Assembly: GCA_017458065.1 (NCBI GenBank)
Contig: JAFTGD010000043.1
Span: forward strand, 124,001 to 188,000
DNA: 64,000 bases
Direction: 5' to 3'
Source of the DNA: Oscillospiraceae bacterium
GTDB lineage: Bacteria > Bacillota > Clostridia > Oscillospirales > Oscillospiraceae
The notes below the pieces were generated by a model. That model made no database searches and was not told the origin of the DNA. It saw only the letters and a program-made list of their open reading frames with translations. Every line of letters starts with the position of its first letter. Within the stretch, counting starts at the first letter, position 1. Position numbers and translations under genes: made by a program. This document shows, one piece after another, positions 52,835 to 61,228 of this stretch.

Positions 52835-52863
52835 TTGTCATTTCTTATACTACATAGTATGAT
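52835..52863 (+). promoter_or_regulatory. Promoter of the hydrogenase operon
   Basis: TTGTCA (52835-52840), 17 bases, TATGAT (52858-52863). A perfect palindrome ATACTACATAGTAT, symmetric except for its CA centre, lies at 52847-52860 between the boxes. Confidence 0.7.
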
Positions 52864-52871
52864 ATAGACAG

Positions 52872-52890
52872 ATTTGACAAAACGTCAAAT
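52872..52890. promoter_or_regulatory. Palindromic operator candidate at the hydrogenase transcription start
   Basis: ATTTGAC-N5-GTCAAAT, a perfect 7-bp inverted repeat, lies at the expected start of transcription (about 52870). It recalls the half-sites of CRP/FNR-type regulators rather than Rex. Confidence 0.5.
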
Positions 52891-52929
52891 TTTGCTGAAA
52901 GGAATATTAAAAGAAAGGGTGAGATCGGT

Positions 52930-53403
52930 TTGGAAAACGTTGATCTGAGGTTCATTGACTCCGTATTGGAGAAATATGACAGCGACAAGGCCAAGATCAT
53001 TGCCATCATGCAGGACGTGCAGGAGCAGTATCGCTATCTTCCGCAGGAGGCGCTGGAATACATCGCCAAAAAGCTCGGGATGAGCGAGTCAAAGCTGTAC
53101 GGCGTTGCAACCTTCTATGGGAACTTCTCCCTGGATGCAAAGGGCAAGTATGTGATGAAGGTCTGCCGCGGAACCGCATGTCACGTACGCAAGAGCAGCA
53201 ATATCCTTCAGGCGCTTTATGAGGCAACCGGAACGGACGAGCACAAGGCGACATCGGATGACGGCCTGTTTACGATGGAGATCGTCTCGTGTCTGGGCGC
53301 CTGCGGACTGAGCCCGGTTGTTATGGTCAATGACACGGTGCATGCGTCCATGACACCGGAGAAGGCCAGAAAGCTGGTAGAAGATCTGAGAGAGGAGGCC
53401 TGA
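52930..53403 (+). CDS. NuoE-like [2Fe-2S] subunit of the bifurcating hydrogenase (HydC/HndA)
   Basis: This thioredoxin-fold subunit passes electrons between the flavoprotein and the hydrogenase. The 157-residue protein has the four cluster ligands in CRGTACHV (Cys-X4-Cys, near residue 83) and SCLGACG (Cys-X3-Cys, near 120), and the helical start common to NuoE (IIAIMQDVQEQYRYLPQEAL). The start codon is TTG with AAAGGGTGAG upstream. It is the first gene of the three-gene hydrogenase operon, and the next gene follows after 3 bases. Confidence 0.92.
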   Translation: MENVDLRFIDSVLEKYDSDKAKIIAIMQDVQEQYRYLPQEALEYIAKKLGMSESKLYGVATFYGNFSLDAKGKYVMKVCRGTACHVRKSSNILQALYEATGTDEHKATSDDGLFTMEIVSCLGACGLSPVVMVNDTVHASMTPEKARKLVEDLREEA

Positions 53404-53406
53404 GAG

Positions 53407-55293
53407 ATGCGGGTTAAGCTCAACAGCCTGGAAGAATTCAAAGCACTTCAGGAGAAGTGTATCAAAGCGCGCGAGGTTGAGAAACGCAAGGTCCTGGTCT
53501 GCTGCGGCACCGGCTGCGCCGCAGGCGGCAACCTGAAGGTCTATGAGGAGCTCAAAAACCAGATGGAAGCCCACGGCGCCGCTTTTGAGGTCGCGCTGAA
53601 CCTCAGCGAATGCGCCGGTGAGGCCGTCGGCATCAAGAAGTCCGGCTGCCACGGCTTCTGCGAGATGGGACCGCTGGTCCGCATCGAGCCGGAAGGCTGG
53701 CTCTACACCAAGGTCAAAACTGCCGACGTGCAGGAGATCGTGGAAAAGACCCTGATCGGCGGCGAGTTTATCGATCGGCTCGGCTACCATCAGAACGGCG
53801 AGCTCTATAAGCGCCAGGAGGACATCCCCTTCTACAAGAAGCAGACCCGCCGCGTGCTGGAGCACTGCGGCCACATCGACGCCGAGAGCATTGAAGAATA
53901 CCTCTCCATCGGCGGCTATTCCGCCCTGACCAAGTGCCTTTTTGAGCTCAGCGGCGACGAAGTGATCCAGGAAGTCACCGATTCCGGCCTCCGCGGACGC
54001 GGCGGCGCCGGATTCCCGACCGGCAAGAAATGGGCCCAGGTCGCGGCGCACAAGGAAGAGCCGGTCAAGTACATCGTCTGCAACGGCGACGAGGGCGACC
54101 CCGGCGCCTTCATGGACCGCTCCTGCATGGAAGGCGATCCACATAAGATCCTCGAAGGCATGATCATCGCCGGTGTTGCCACCGACTCCACCGAGGGCTA
54201 TATCTACGTCCGCGCCGAGTACCCGCTGGCGGTATCCCGTCTGAGCATCGCCATCGAGCAGGCCGAAGAGCTCGGCGTGCTGGGCGACAACATCCTTGGC
54301 AGCGGCAAGAGCTTCCACATGCACATCAACCGCGGCGCCGGCGCTTTCGTCTGCGGCGAGGGCTCCGCCATGACCGCCTCCATCGAGGGCAACCGCGGCA
54401 TGCCGCGCACCAAGCCCCCGCGCAGTGTCGACAAGGGCCTCTTCGGCAAGCCCACCTGCCTGAATAACGTCGAGACCTTCGCCAATGTCCCGGATATCAT
54501 CAAGAAGGGCGCCGCCTGGTTCCGCTCCGTCGGTACCGAGGGCAGCCCGGGAACCAAGGCCTTCGCCCTCACCGGCAACGTCGTGAACACCGGCCTGATC
54601 GAGGTCCCGATGGGCACCACGCTGCGTGAAGTCGTCTATGACATCGGCGGCGGCATCAAGAACGGCAAGAAGTTCAAAGCCGTGCAGATCGGCGGTCCTT
54701 CCGGCGGCTGCCTGACCGAAGAGCATCTGGATCTGCCGATGGACTTCGACTCGCTGAAGAAGGTCGGCGCGATCATCGGTTCCGGCGGTCTGGTCGTCAT
54801 GGACGAGGACAGCTGCATGGTGAACATCGCCCAGTTCTTTATGAACTTTATCTGTGAGGAGTCCTGCGGAAAGTGCACGCCCTGCCGCGAAGGCACGACC
54901 CGCATGAACGAGATCCTGACCCGCATCACACAGGGCAACGGACGCATGAGCGATATTGATGAGCTCAAAAGCCTCGGCAAGATGATCCAGACCTCCTCCC
55001 TCTGCGGCCTTGGCAAGACGGCGCCGAACCCGGTGCTCTCCACGCTGCAGAACTTTGAAGAGGAATACATCGAGCATATCCGCGACAAGCGCTGCCACTG
55101 CGGCACCTGCAAGTCTCTGTCGCAGTTTGTCATCACCGACAAGTGCATCGGCTGCACCAAGTGCGCCCGCAACTGCCCGGTCAACGCCATCACCGGAACG
55201 GTCCGCCACCAGCATGTCATCGATACGACCAAGTGCATCAAGTGCGGCACCTGCAAGGCCAACTGTCCGGTCGGCGCCATCAAGGAGGGATAA
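53407..55293 (+). CDS. NuoF-like flavoprotein subunit of the bifurcating hydrogenase (HydB/HndC)
   Basis: This subunit binds NAD(H) and FMN and is the bifurcation site in HydABC-type complexes. The 628-residue protein has an N-terminal [2Fe-2S] thioredoxin-like domain (CCGTGCAAGG ... SGCHGFCEMG) and the NuoF core with FMN/NADH loops (GLRGRGGAGFPTGKKW near residue 195; NGDEGDPGAFMDR). The 4Fe-4S motif is ESCGKCTPCREG near 488. A C-terminal two-cluster ferredoxin domain follows (CIGCTKCARNCP, CIKCGTCKANCP). This extended layout is typical of electron-bifurcating hydrogenases rather than complex I. Confidence 0.95.
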   Translation: MRVKLNSLEEFKALQEKCIKAREVEKRKVLVCCGTGCAAGGNLKVYEELKNQMEAHGAAFEVALNLSECAGEAVGIKKSGCHGFCEMGPLVRIEPEGWLYTKVKTADVQEIVEKTLIGGEFIDRLGYHQNGELYKRQEDIPFYKKQTRRVLEHCGHIDAESIEEYLSIGGYSALTKCLFELSGDEVIQEVTDSGLRGRGGAGFPTGKKWAQVAAHKEEPVKYIVCNGDEGDPGAFMDRSCMEGDPHKILEGMIIAGVATDSTEGYIYVRAEYPLAVSRLSIAIEQAEELGVLGDNILGSGKSFHMHINRGAGAFVCGEGSAMTASIEGNRGMPRTKPPRSVDKGLFGKPTCLNNVETFANVPDIIKKGAAWFRSVGTEGSPGTKAFALTGNVVNTGLIEVPMGTTLREVVYDIGGGIKNGKKFKAVQIGGPSGGCLTEEHLDLPMDFDSLKKVGAIIGSGGLVVMDEDSCMVNIAQFFMNFICEESCGKCTPCREGTTRMNEILTRITQGNGRMSDIDELKSLGKMIQTSSLCGLGKTAPNPVLSTLQNFEEEYIEHIRDKRCHCGTCKSLSQFVITDKCIGCTKCARNCPVNAITGTVRHQHVIDTTKCIKCGTCKANCPVGAIKEG

Positions 55294-55296
55294 GCC

Positions 55297-56991
55297 ATGG
55301 CTGAGAAGAAAATGATCATCGACGGCATCGAATGTCCGTTTACCAACGAGCGGAACGTGCTCGAGGTCGCCCGCAACAACGGGATCGACATCCCGTCCCT
55401 TTGCTACTGCGAAAACCTGTCCATCTACGGCGGCTGCCGCCTCTGCCTGGTTGAGAATGAGCGCGGCGCCATGGACGCTGCCTGCTCCATGCAGCCCCGC
55501 AACGGCATGATCGTCAACACCCACACCAAGAAAGTGCTGGAGAGCCGTCACACCACGCTGCAGCTGCTGATGAGCAGCCACCGTGCAGAGTGTCTCACCT
55601 GTGAGCAGAGCGGTCGCTGCAAGCTGCAGGACTACGCCCACCGCTACAACGTCGTGGAGCCCCGCTTTGAGGAGAACACCTATCCGCGTCTGCCGCTGGA
55701 CGTCTCCTCTCCCTGCATCACGAGAGACCCGACCAAGTGCATCCTCTGCGGCCTCTGCGTCCGCATGTGTGCGGAAGTCCAGAACGTCGGCGCCATCGAC
55801 TTTACCAAGCGCGGCAAGAGAGCCGTCGTCGCTCCCGGCTTCGGCAAGATGCTGAGTGAGACCGGTTGCGTCGGCTGCGGCCAGTGCGCGGCGGTCTGCC
55901 CCACCGGCGCCATCACCATCAACCGCCAGATCCCCGAGATGTGGAAGATGCTGAACGACCCGAACAAGCGCGTCGTCGTCCAGTATGCACCCAGCGTGCG
56001 CGTCGGTATGGCGGAGGAGTTCGGCATGCCGGCCAACGAGCCCGTCACCGGCAAGCTCGTCACCGCGCTGCGCCGCCTGGGCGTTGATGTGGTGTACGAT
56101 ACCAACCTCACTGCGGACCTCACCATCATGGAGGAGAGCGCCGAGTTCCTGGAGAAGGTCAAGTCCGGAGCCAAGCTTCCGATGTTCACCTCCTGTTGCC
56201 CCGGCTGGATCCAGCATGTGGAGAAGGCCCATCCCAACCTGATGCCGCAGGTATCCACCGCCGGCAGCCCGATGGAGATGTTCGGCGCCCTGATCCGCCA
56301 GCAGTTCAAGGACGAGGACGTTTACTCCGTCGCCATCATGCCCTGCACGGCGAAGAAGTTTGAGGCACAGCGCCCCGAACTTGTGAAGGACGGCAAACGC
56401 CTCATTGACCTGGTCCTCACCACCGACGAGCTGGTCCGCCTGGTCAAGGCGGCCGGTATCGACTTCAAGAACCTGCCCGATTCCGAGCCCGACGATCCTC
56501 TGGGCGACTACACCGGCGCAGGCGTCATCTTCGGCGTCACCGGCGGCGTTACGGAGGCCGTTATCCGCAGAGTGCTGGACGACGCCTCTCCCGACGCCCT
56601 CAAGACCATCGCCGAGTGCGGTGTGCGCGGCCTCGACGGCATCAAGGCCTTTGAGGTCTCGGCGGGAGACCTGCATCTCAAGATCGCGGTGGCCAACGGC
56701 CTTGCCAATGCCGACCGCCTGATCGAGAAGGTCGAGAGCGGCGAAGAGTACTTCGACTTCATCGAGGTCATGGCCTGCCCGAACGGCTGCATCGGCGGCG
56801 GCGGACAGCCGCCTGCTTCCAATGCCCGCAAGAGAGAGCGTGTCGAAGCCATCTTCAAGGCGGACGAGGCCTGCGAGCTCAAGATCCCGCAGCAGAACCC
56901 GGCTCTGGACTATGTCTATGACGAGCTGCTCAAGGGACGTGCCCACGAGCTGCTACACATCCACTATCCGCTCCACGGGCATCACGAGTAA
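55297..56991 (+). CDS. hydA: [FeFe] hydrogenase catalytic subunit (HydA/HndD)
   Basis: This enzyme makes hydrogen from protons using reduced ferredoxin and NADH. The 564-residue protein has an N-terminal [2Fe-2S] domain (CENLSIYGGCRLC), a His/Cys cluster region (HRAECLTCEQSGRC), two ferredoxin-type clusters (CILCGLCVRMC and CVGCGQCAAVC), then the H-cluster motifs L1 TSCCPGW at 298-304, L2 MPCTAKKFE at 348-356 and L3 EVMACPNGCIGGGGQP from Glu490. The proton-transfer Cys301 in L1 is present, so it should be a true hydrogenase rather than a sensory type. The maturases HydE, HydF and HydG are not in the window. Confidence 0.97.
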   Translation: MAEKKMIIDGIECPFTNERNVLEVARNNGIDIPSLCYCENLSIYGGCRLCLVENERGAMDAACSMQPRNGMIVNTHTKKVLESRHTTLQLLMSSHRAECLTCEQSGRCKLQDYAHRYNVVEPRFEENTYPRLPLDVSSPCITRDPTKCILCGLCVRMCAEVQNVGAIDFTKRGKRAVVAPGFGKMLSETGCVGCGQCAAVCPTGAITINRQIPEMWKMLNDPNKRVVVQYAPSVRVGMAEEFGMPANEPVTGKLVTALRRLGVDVVYDTNLTADLTIMEESAEFLEKVKSGAKLPMFTSCCPGWIQHVEKAHPNLMPQVSTAGSPMEMFGALIRQQFKDEDVYSVAIMPCTAKKFEAQRPELVKDGKRLIDLVLTTDELVRLVKAAGIDFKNLPDSEPDDPLGDYTGAGVIFGVTGGVTEAVIRRVLDDASPDALKTIAECGVRGLDGIKAFEVSAGDLHLKIAVANGLANADRLIEKVESGEEYFDFIEVMACPNGCIGGGGQPPASNARKRERVEAIFKADEACELKIPQQNPALDYVYDELLKGRAHELLHIHYPLHGHHE

Positions 56992-57030
56992 TCCCAATAT
57001 CTACGGGCGCCACCGCCCGAAACCAGCAAG

Positions 57031-57054
57031 GCCGCCGGGCATTCCGGCGGCTTT
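57031..57054 (+). terminator. Terminator after the hydrogenase operon
   Basis: GCCGCCGG and CCGGCGGC form an 8-bp GC stem with loop GCATT, followed by TTTG. Confidence 0.65.
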
Positions 57055-57076
57055 GTGCATTCAGGGATTTTTCATC

Positions 57077-57105
57077 TTGCTTTTCAGGGCAATCCCCATT
57101 ATAAT
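57077..57105 (+). promoter_or_regulatory. Promoter of the glycogen synthase gene
   Basis: TTGCTT (57077-57082), 17 bases, TATAAT (57100-57105), 40 bases before the start codon. Confidence 0.7.
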
Positions 57106-57145
57106 TCAAGCAGGTCCATGTCGATAATGAATGAGGAGGAAAGCC

Positions 57146-58918
57146 ATGGCAACCAGAAAGAAAACGCCCGTCTCGGAAGAGACCGAGGCAGTAAAAACAG
57201 CAGATATCCCTGCGGAAGAAAAGCCGGCCGAAAAAAAGACGGCGGCGAAAAAAAACGCAGCGAAGAAAACAGCTTCGGCAAAGACCTTAGCTTCCGCCGG
57301 GAAGAAGACCGGGGCGGAGGGCAAGCCCGCGGCCGGGAAACCTGCGGCGAAGAAAGCCCCCGCAAAGAAGCAGGCAGCCAAAAAGGCAGCGGAAGAGACG
57401 CCTGCCCCGGCGGCAGAGCCTGTCGCGGAACCGGTCGAAGAAGCCGCGGGACCCAAGCTGCCTGAACCGCGGCGCAGCATTGCCTTTATCGGGTCCGAGT
57501 GCTATCCCTTTGTCAAGACCGGCGGCCTGGGCGATGTCATGTACGCTCTGCCCAAAGCCCTCAGTGAGCAGAACTGCGATGTCAAGGTCATTCTGCCTCG
57601 CTATAAGTGCATCCCTCAGAAATACCAGGAGAAGATGGTCTACCGCGGCGAGTTTATGATGGACCTCTTTGCGGACGGGCGCTCCTTCTATGTCGGCATT
57701 ATGGAATATGTCTGGGACGGCGTCGTCTATGACTTTATCGACAACGAGGAGTTCTTCAGCGCAGGCAACCCCTACACCAACCTTGTGGACGATATTCCCA
57801 AGTACTGCTTCTTCTCCAAGGCGGCGCTCGCGGCGCTCAACTATCTCGACTGGATCCCCGATGTGATCCACTGCCACGACTGGCAGGCGGCTCTGGTGCC
57901 GGTTTATCTGAAGACCATGTTCGCCGGAACGCCGGTGGGCGGCGCCAAGACCATGCTCACGATCCACAATCTGCGCTTCCAGGGCATCTACAGCATCCCG
58001 ACTGTCAAGTACTGGTCCGGGCTGCCCGACCATCTCTTCAACATCGACGTGCTGAAGCAGGGCTACAACGACGCAAACCTCATGAAGGGCGGTCTTGCCT
58101 ACGCCGACATGATCACCACAGTCAGCAACACCTATGCCGGAGAGATCCAGACGGGCTTCTACGGTGAGAACCTGGACGCGCACCTGCGCCATCACTCCGC
58201 CAAGCTGCGCGGCATCGTCAACGGCATCGATGTCGAGCAGTGGGACAGCGCCAAAGATCCTCTGCTGTCTGTCGGGTATGACGCCGGCAATGCAGTGGAG
58301 AAGAAAAAGCAGAACAAGCGCGCTCTGCAGGAAAGCCTCGGCCTGGAGCAGGACGAGAACAAGTTTGTGGTCGGCCTGATCTCCCGCCTGACCAACCAGA
58401 AGGGCCTGGATCTGGTCACCGGCATCATGCCGCAGGTGATCGACGGCAATACCCAGGTCGTGGTGCTGGGCACAGGAGACTCCTGGTATGAGGACGCTTT
58501 CCGCTATTACGAGAACAACTACAAGGGCACGGTCTGCTCCAGCATCATGTACGACGAGGGCAGGGCGCATCAGATCTATGCCGGCGCCGACGCGCTGCTG
58601 GTCCCGTCGCTGTTTGAGCCCTGCGGCCTGACCCAGCTGATCGCCATGCGTTACGGCACGGTCCCCATTGTGCGCGAGACCGGCGGCCTGAAGGACACGG
58701 TCCAGCCCTACAACCAGTTCACTGACGACGGAAACGGCTTCACCTTTGACCGCTATGAGGCGGGACTGCTGCTGGACGCCATCAACCGCGCCAAGGAGCT
58801 CTACTTCACCGAGCGCGGACGCTGGGACGAGATGGTCGTGAGGGACATGCAGAAGGACGTCTCCTGGGATCAGTCGGCCAAGCAGTACAGAGACCTGTAT
58901 CTGGAACTCAGACCGTAA
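57146..58918 (+). CDS. glgA: Glycogen synthase GlgA with a lysine/alanine-rich N-terminal extension
   Basis: GlgA transfers glucose from ADP-glucose to growing glycogen. From about residue 108 the 590-residue protein is a normal GT5 enzyme: SECYPFVKTGGLGDVMYALP with Lys124, HCHDWQAALVPVYLK, ISRLTNQKGLDLV and PSLFEPCGLTQLIAMRYG. Before it lies an extra segment of about 107 residues made almost only of Lys, Ala, Pro and Glu (repeats such as AAKKNAAKKTASAK), like histone H1-type tails. The start follows GAGGAGGAAAGCC, so the tail is translated. Normal GlgA is about 480 residues. No other glg gene is nearby. Confidence 0.92.
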   Translation: MATRKKTPVSEETEAVKTADIPAEEKPAEKKTAAKKNAAKKTASAKTLASAGKKTGAEGKPAAGKPAAKKAPAKKQAAKKAAEETPAPAAEPVAEPVEEAAGPKLPEPRRSIAFIGSECYPFVKTGGLGDVMYALPKALSEQNCDVKVILPRYKCIPQKYQEKMVYRGEFMMDLFADGRSFYVGIMEYVWDGVVYDFIDNEEFFSAGNPYTNLVDDIPKYCFFSKAALAALNYLDWIPDVIHCHDWQAALVPVYLKTMFAGTPVGGAKTMLTIHNLRFQGIYSIPTVKYWSGLPDHLFNIDVLKQGYNDANLMKGGLAYADMITTVSNTYAGEIQTGFYGENLDAHLRHHSAKLRGIVNGIDVEQWDSAKDPLLSVGYDAGNAVEKKKQNKRALQESLGLEQDENKFVVGLISRLTNQKGLDLVTGIMPQVIDGNTQVVVLGTGDSWYEDAFRYYENNYKGTVCSSIMYDEGRAHQIYAGADALLVPSLFEPCGLTQLIAMRYGTVPIVRETGGLKDTVQPYNQFTDDGNGFTFDRYEAGLLLDAINRAKELYFTERGRWDEMVVRDMQKDVSWDQSAKQYRDLYLELRP

Positions 58919-58950
58919 GAACAGCAAAACAGAACAGAAAGAGAAAAGCC

Positions 58951-58987
58951 AAACCGCCTGAACCAGTGAAAAAGGTTCAGGCGGTTT
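58951..58987. terminator. Terminator between glgA and queT
   Basis: AAACCGCCTGAACC and GGTTCAGGCGGTTT form a perfect 14-bp stem with a 9-base loop. The A and T ends suit both converging transcripts. Confidence 0.7.
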
Positions 58988-59005
58988 CGAACTTGTACCA
59001 AAAAA

Positions 59006-59500
59006 TCAGGTTTCCTGAGCGCTGAAGATGCGGTCGCGGTGAGGACGCAGGGCATAGTACAGCAGCAGACCCAGCACCCCGCAGGAGAGGAGCTCTCCAA
59101 TGCCGACGGTCAGCATCATAAAGGGAATCGGCAAATCCACCATGTAAGCATAACGCAGCACAAAGGGGACGACCAGCGTGTTTGCTGCGATCGGCGGGAT
59201 CGGCGCGAGGAAGGGGCGGGCGTTCCGCAGCTTCCAGGTGAAGAAAGCGCCGGCCAGCGTTGCCAGACTCCCGAAGAGGATATCGGGCAGCAGCGCGCCG
59301 CCCACCGTGTTGCCGATCAGGCAGCCGATAAAGAGACCGGGGATCGCCGCCGGCGTGAACACCGGGAGGATCGTCAGCGCTTCGGAGATGCGGACCTGAA
59401 TCTCGCCGAAAGAGAACGGAGCAAACACGTAGGTGAGTGCAACGTAGATCGCGGCGATCATCGCGCCCTGTGCCAGGAAGACCAGGTTCTTGTTTTTCAT
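59006..59500 (-). CDS. queT: Queuosine precursor transporter QueT
   Basis: QueT is the membrane substrate-binding (S) component of an ECF transporter for queuosine precursors. The 164-residue protein has about five helices (AQGAMIAAIYVALTYVFAPF, GLFIGCLIGNTVGGALLPDI) and the family segment SFGEIQVRISEALTILPVF. The ATG at 59500 follows AAGGAG, which is the last part of the preQ1 riboswitch; an upstream ATG at 59551 is inside the aptamer. Regulation by a preQ1 aptamer supports the assignment. The ECF ATPase and T subunits must be elsewhere. Confidence 0.9.
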   Translation of the reverse strand: MKNKNLVFLAQGAMIAAIYVALTYVFAPFSFGEIQVRISEALTILPVFTPAAIPGLFIGCLIGNTVGGALLPDILFGSLATLAGAFFTWKLRNARPFLAPIPPIAANTLVVPFVLRYAYMVDLPIPFMMLTVGIGELLSCGVLGLLLYYALRPHRDRIFSAQET

Positions 59501-59510
59501 ATGCAGTTTT

Positions 59511-59553
59511 CTCCTTAGTTTTGTTTTACGTGAGGATGGTTTCGAACTCACGG
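59511..59553 (-). promoter_or_regulatory. preQ1-I riboswitch controlling queT
   Basis: On the minus strand CGTGAG pairs with CTCACG around TTCGAAACCATC, followed by the A-rich tail TAAAACAAAACTAAGGAG. This is the compact preQ1-I layout (stem, UUCG-type loop, AAAACUAAGGAG tail) in which the tail folds into the loop and hides the ribosome site when preQ1 is bound. Confidence 0.82.
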
Positions 59554-59598
59554 ATGTTTGCCGGGAACCCGAGTGGATGAGGGACCGGCAGCTGCGCT

Positions 59599-59627
59599 AT
59601 GATAGCACGGACATGCTCAAAAAGCAA
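59599..59627 (-). promoter_or_regulatory. Promoter of queT
   Basis: On the minus strand TTGCTT (plus 59622-59627), 17 bases, TATCAT (plus 59599-59604), just after the stop of the cytidylate-kinase-like gene. Confidence 0.7.
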
Positions 59628-59636
59628 GCTGTGTTC

Positions 59637-60239
59637 TCAGTATTCCTGAAACGCCTCCGCCTTGCGCGCCGCGTCGCAGATGATCTGCACGCAGGCGTCG
59701 TAACCCAGAAAGCCCGTGTCCAGACAGAGGGAATAGTTGCGGGAGTCACCCCAGTGCTTCCCGGTGAACTGCTCATAGTAGCTCCGCCGTGCCGAGTCGG
59801 TCTTCTGCATCTTCTTCTGGATCTCGGTGGGGTTCTTGCTGTCGATCAGTGTGCTGATCCGCGCCGCGCGGTGGATCTGATCCGCATAAAGGAAGACGTT
59901 CAGGCTGGGAATGCTCGCCCTTGCCAGAATGTCATCCGCGCAGCGGCCGAGGATCACGCAGGGTCCTTTCAGCGCCATCTCGACGATGATGTGCTGCTCG
60001 ATCGTGCGGATGTTGTCCTGCTGGTCGATGTAAGCGGCCGGCGCGATCATGCGCCAGAACATCCCTGTGCGGGTCAGCTCCTCTTCGACCTTTTCAATAT
60101 CCGGCATCTCCAGACCGCTCTCCTTCATCGCGGCCTTGATGATATCCCGATCGTAGAACTCGATGCCGAGCTCTTTGGCAACACTTTGGCCGATGGAGTG
60201 TCCGCCGGAGCCGTATTCTCTGCTGATGGTGATGATCAT
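59637..60239 (-). CDS. Cytidylate kinase-like family protein
   Basis: The 200-residue protein matches the cytidylate kinase-like family common in clostridia: MIITISREYGSGGHSIGQSV at the start, a P-loop variant, YDRDIIKAAMKESG, and VILGRCADDILA near residue 95. True Cmk proteins share the fold but have a different N-terminal loop (GPAGSGKST-type). The substrate of this family is not established. AGGGGGATTCGGG precedes the ATG. Single gene. Confidence 0.83.
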   Translation of the reverse strand: MIITISREYGSGGHSIGQSVAKELGIEFYDRDIIKAAMKESGLEMPDIEKVEEELTRTGMFWRMIAPAAYIDQQDNIRTIEQHIIVEMALKGPCVILGRCADDILARASIPSLNVFLYADQIHRAARISTLIDSKNPTEIQKKMQKTDSARRSYYEQFTGKHWGDSRNYSLCLDTGFLGYDACVQIICDAARKAEAFQEY

Positions 60240-60309
60240 TCCCGAATCCCCCTGTTATGAGTAAAGAATGTGTTCTGATGAATCGAAAGGCTGTTTTGTT
60301 TTCGTCTAC

Positions 60310-60339
60310 ATACTAACACAGGCACATCCCGGTTTTCAA
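60310..60339 (-). promoter_or_regulatory. Promoter of the cytidylate-kinase-like gene
   Basis: On the minus strand TTGAAA (plus 60334-60339), 18 bases, TAGTAT (plus 60310-60315). Confidence 0.5.
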
Positions 60340-60443
60340 GAACTTTTCCCGGTGGCAATGAACAAAGATATTACCGGCTCTTTTAAGAAATCGAAAATCA
60401 TTGCCTTAAGATGCAACAAAAACGCACGATGATGTTAACTTTA

Positions 60444-60477
60444 GTTGGTTGTACTTCGGGCAACCATATATTACAAT
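60444..60477 (+). promoter_or_regulatory. Promoter and inverted repeat of the ABC-2 exporter operon
   Basis: TTGTAC (60449-60454), 17 bases, TACAAT (60472-60477). GGTTG and CAACC form an inverted repeat over the -35 box and spacer, the kind of site used by GntR/YtrA-type repressors that often control such operons. No such regulator gene is adjacent. Confidence 0.55.
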
Positions 60478-60508
60478 ATTCATATTAATCATGAAAATGG
60501 AGGCTGTT

Positions 60509-61228
60509 ATGGATATTGTAGAGGTGAAGGATATTTGCAAGACCTACCCGGTATTTCGTTTGAATGATGTCTCTTTTTCACTGGAAGAAGGGAAAATCAC
60601 CGGCTTCATCGGGAGAAACGGCGCAGGGAAGACGACCACGATCAAGTCAATGTTGAATCTGGTCCATACGGACAGTGGGGAGATAACGTATTTTGGCCTG
60701 CCGCTCTCGGAGCATGAAAAAGAAATCAAACAGAGAATCGGCTATTCGACCGGCACGGTCAGTTGGTATCCAAGAAAAACGATTCGGGAAATCGTTCATG
60801 TGACAAAGAGCTTCTACCCAACCTGGAACGAGGAGGCTTACCGGAAATACTTGTCGATGTTCGGGCTTGACGAAACCAGGAAGCCGATTGAGCTTTCAGA
60901 AGGTATGAAGGTGAAGTTCAATCTTCTCCTGGCCCTATCCCATCGGGCAGAGATTCTGATCCTCGATGAACCGACGAGCGGTCTGGATCCATTCTCACGG
61001 GACGAACTCCTGGAGCTGTTCGAAACCTTAAGAGAGCGTGGCGTGACGATCCTGTTCTCAACGCATATCACTTCGGATCTGGAAAAATGCGCAGACAATA
61101 TCATCTATATCAGCAGCGGGGAGATCAAAGCCGCCTGCACAAAAGCGGCTTTCATGCAGACCTTCGGCCGGGCAGATGAAACACTGGAAGAAATTTTCCT
61201 GAGACTGGAAAGGGAGGCAAGATCATGA
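60509..61228 (+). CDS. ABC transporter ATP-binding protein (ABC-2 exporter)
   Basis: The 239-residue ATPase has Walker A GRNGAGKTTT near residue 38, the Q loop, a signature-like region (PIELSEGMKVKFNLLLALSH, with LSEGM in place of LSGGQ), Walker B ILILDEPTSG and the switch His in FSTHITSD. It resembles YtrB/EcsA-type ATPases that energise small ABC-2 exporters. The ATG at 60509 is chosen because GGAGG lies 5 bases upstream. The last four bases overlap the permease start (ATGA). Confidence 0.9.
   Translation: MDIVEVKDICKTYPVFRLNDVSFSLEEGKITGFIGRNGAGKTTTIKSMLNLVHTDSGEITYFGLPLSEHEKEIKQRIGYSTGTVSWYPRKTIREIVHVTKSFYPTWNEEAYRKYLSMFGLDETRKPIELSEGMKVKFNLLLALSHRAEILILDEPTSGLDPFSRDELLELFETLRERGVTILFSTHITSDLEKCADNIIYISSGEIKAACTKAAFMQTFGRADETLEEIFLRLEREARS

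Noticed and set aside
53089-56946. A 1285-codon open frame on the minus strand opposite the hydrogenase genes
   Set aside because: It lies entirely antisense to three clear hydrogenase genes, has low-complexity composition caused by GC-rich codon use, and has no ribosome site or family similarity.
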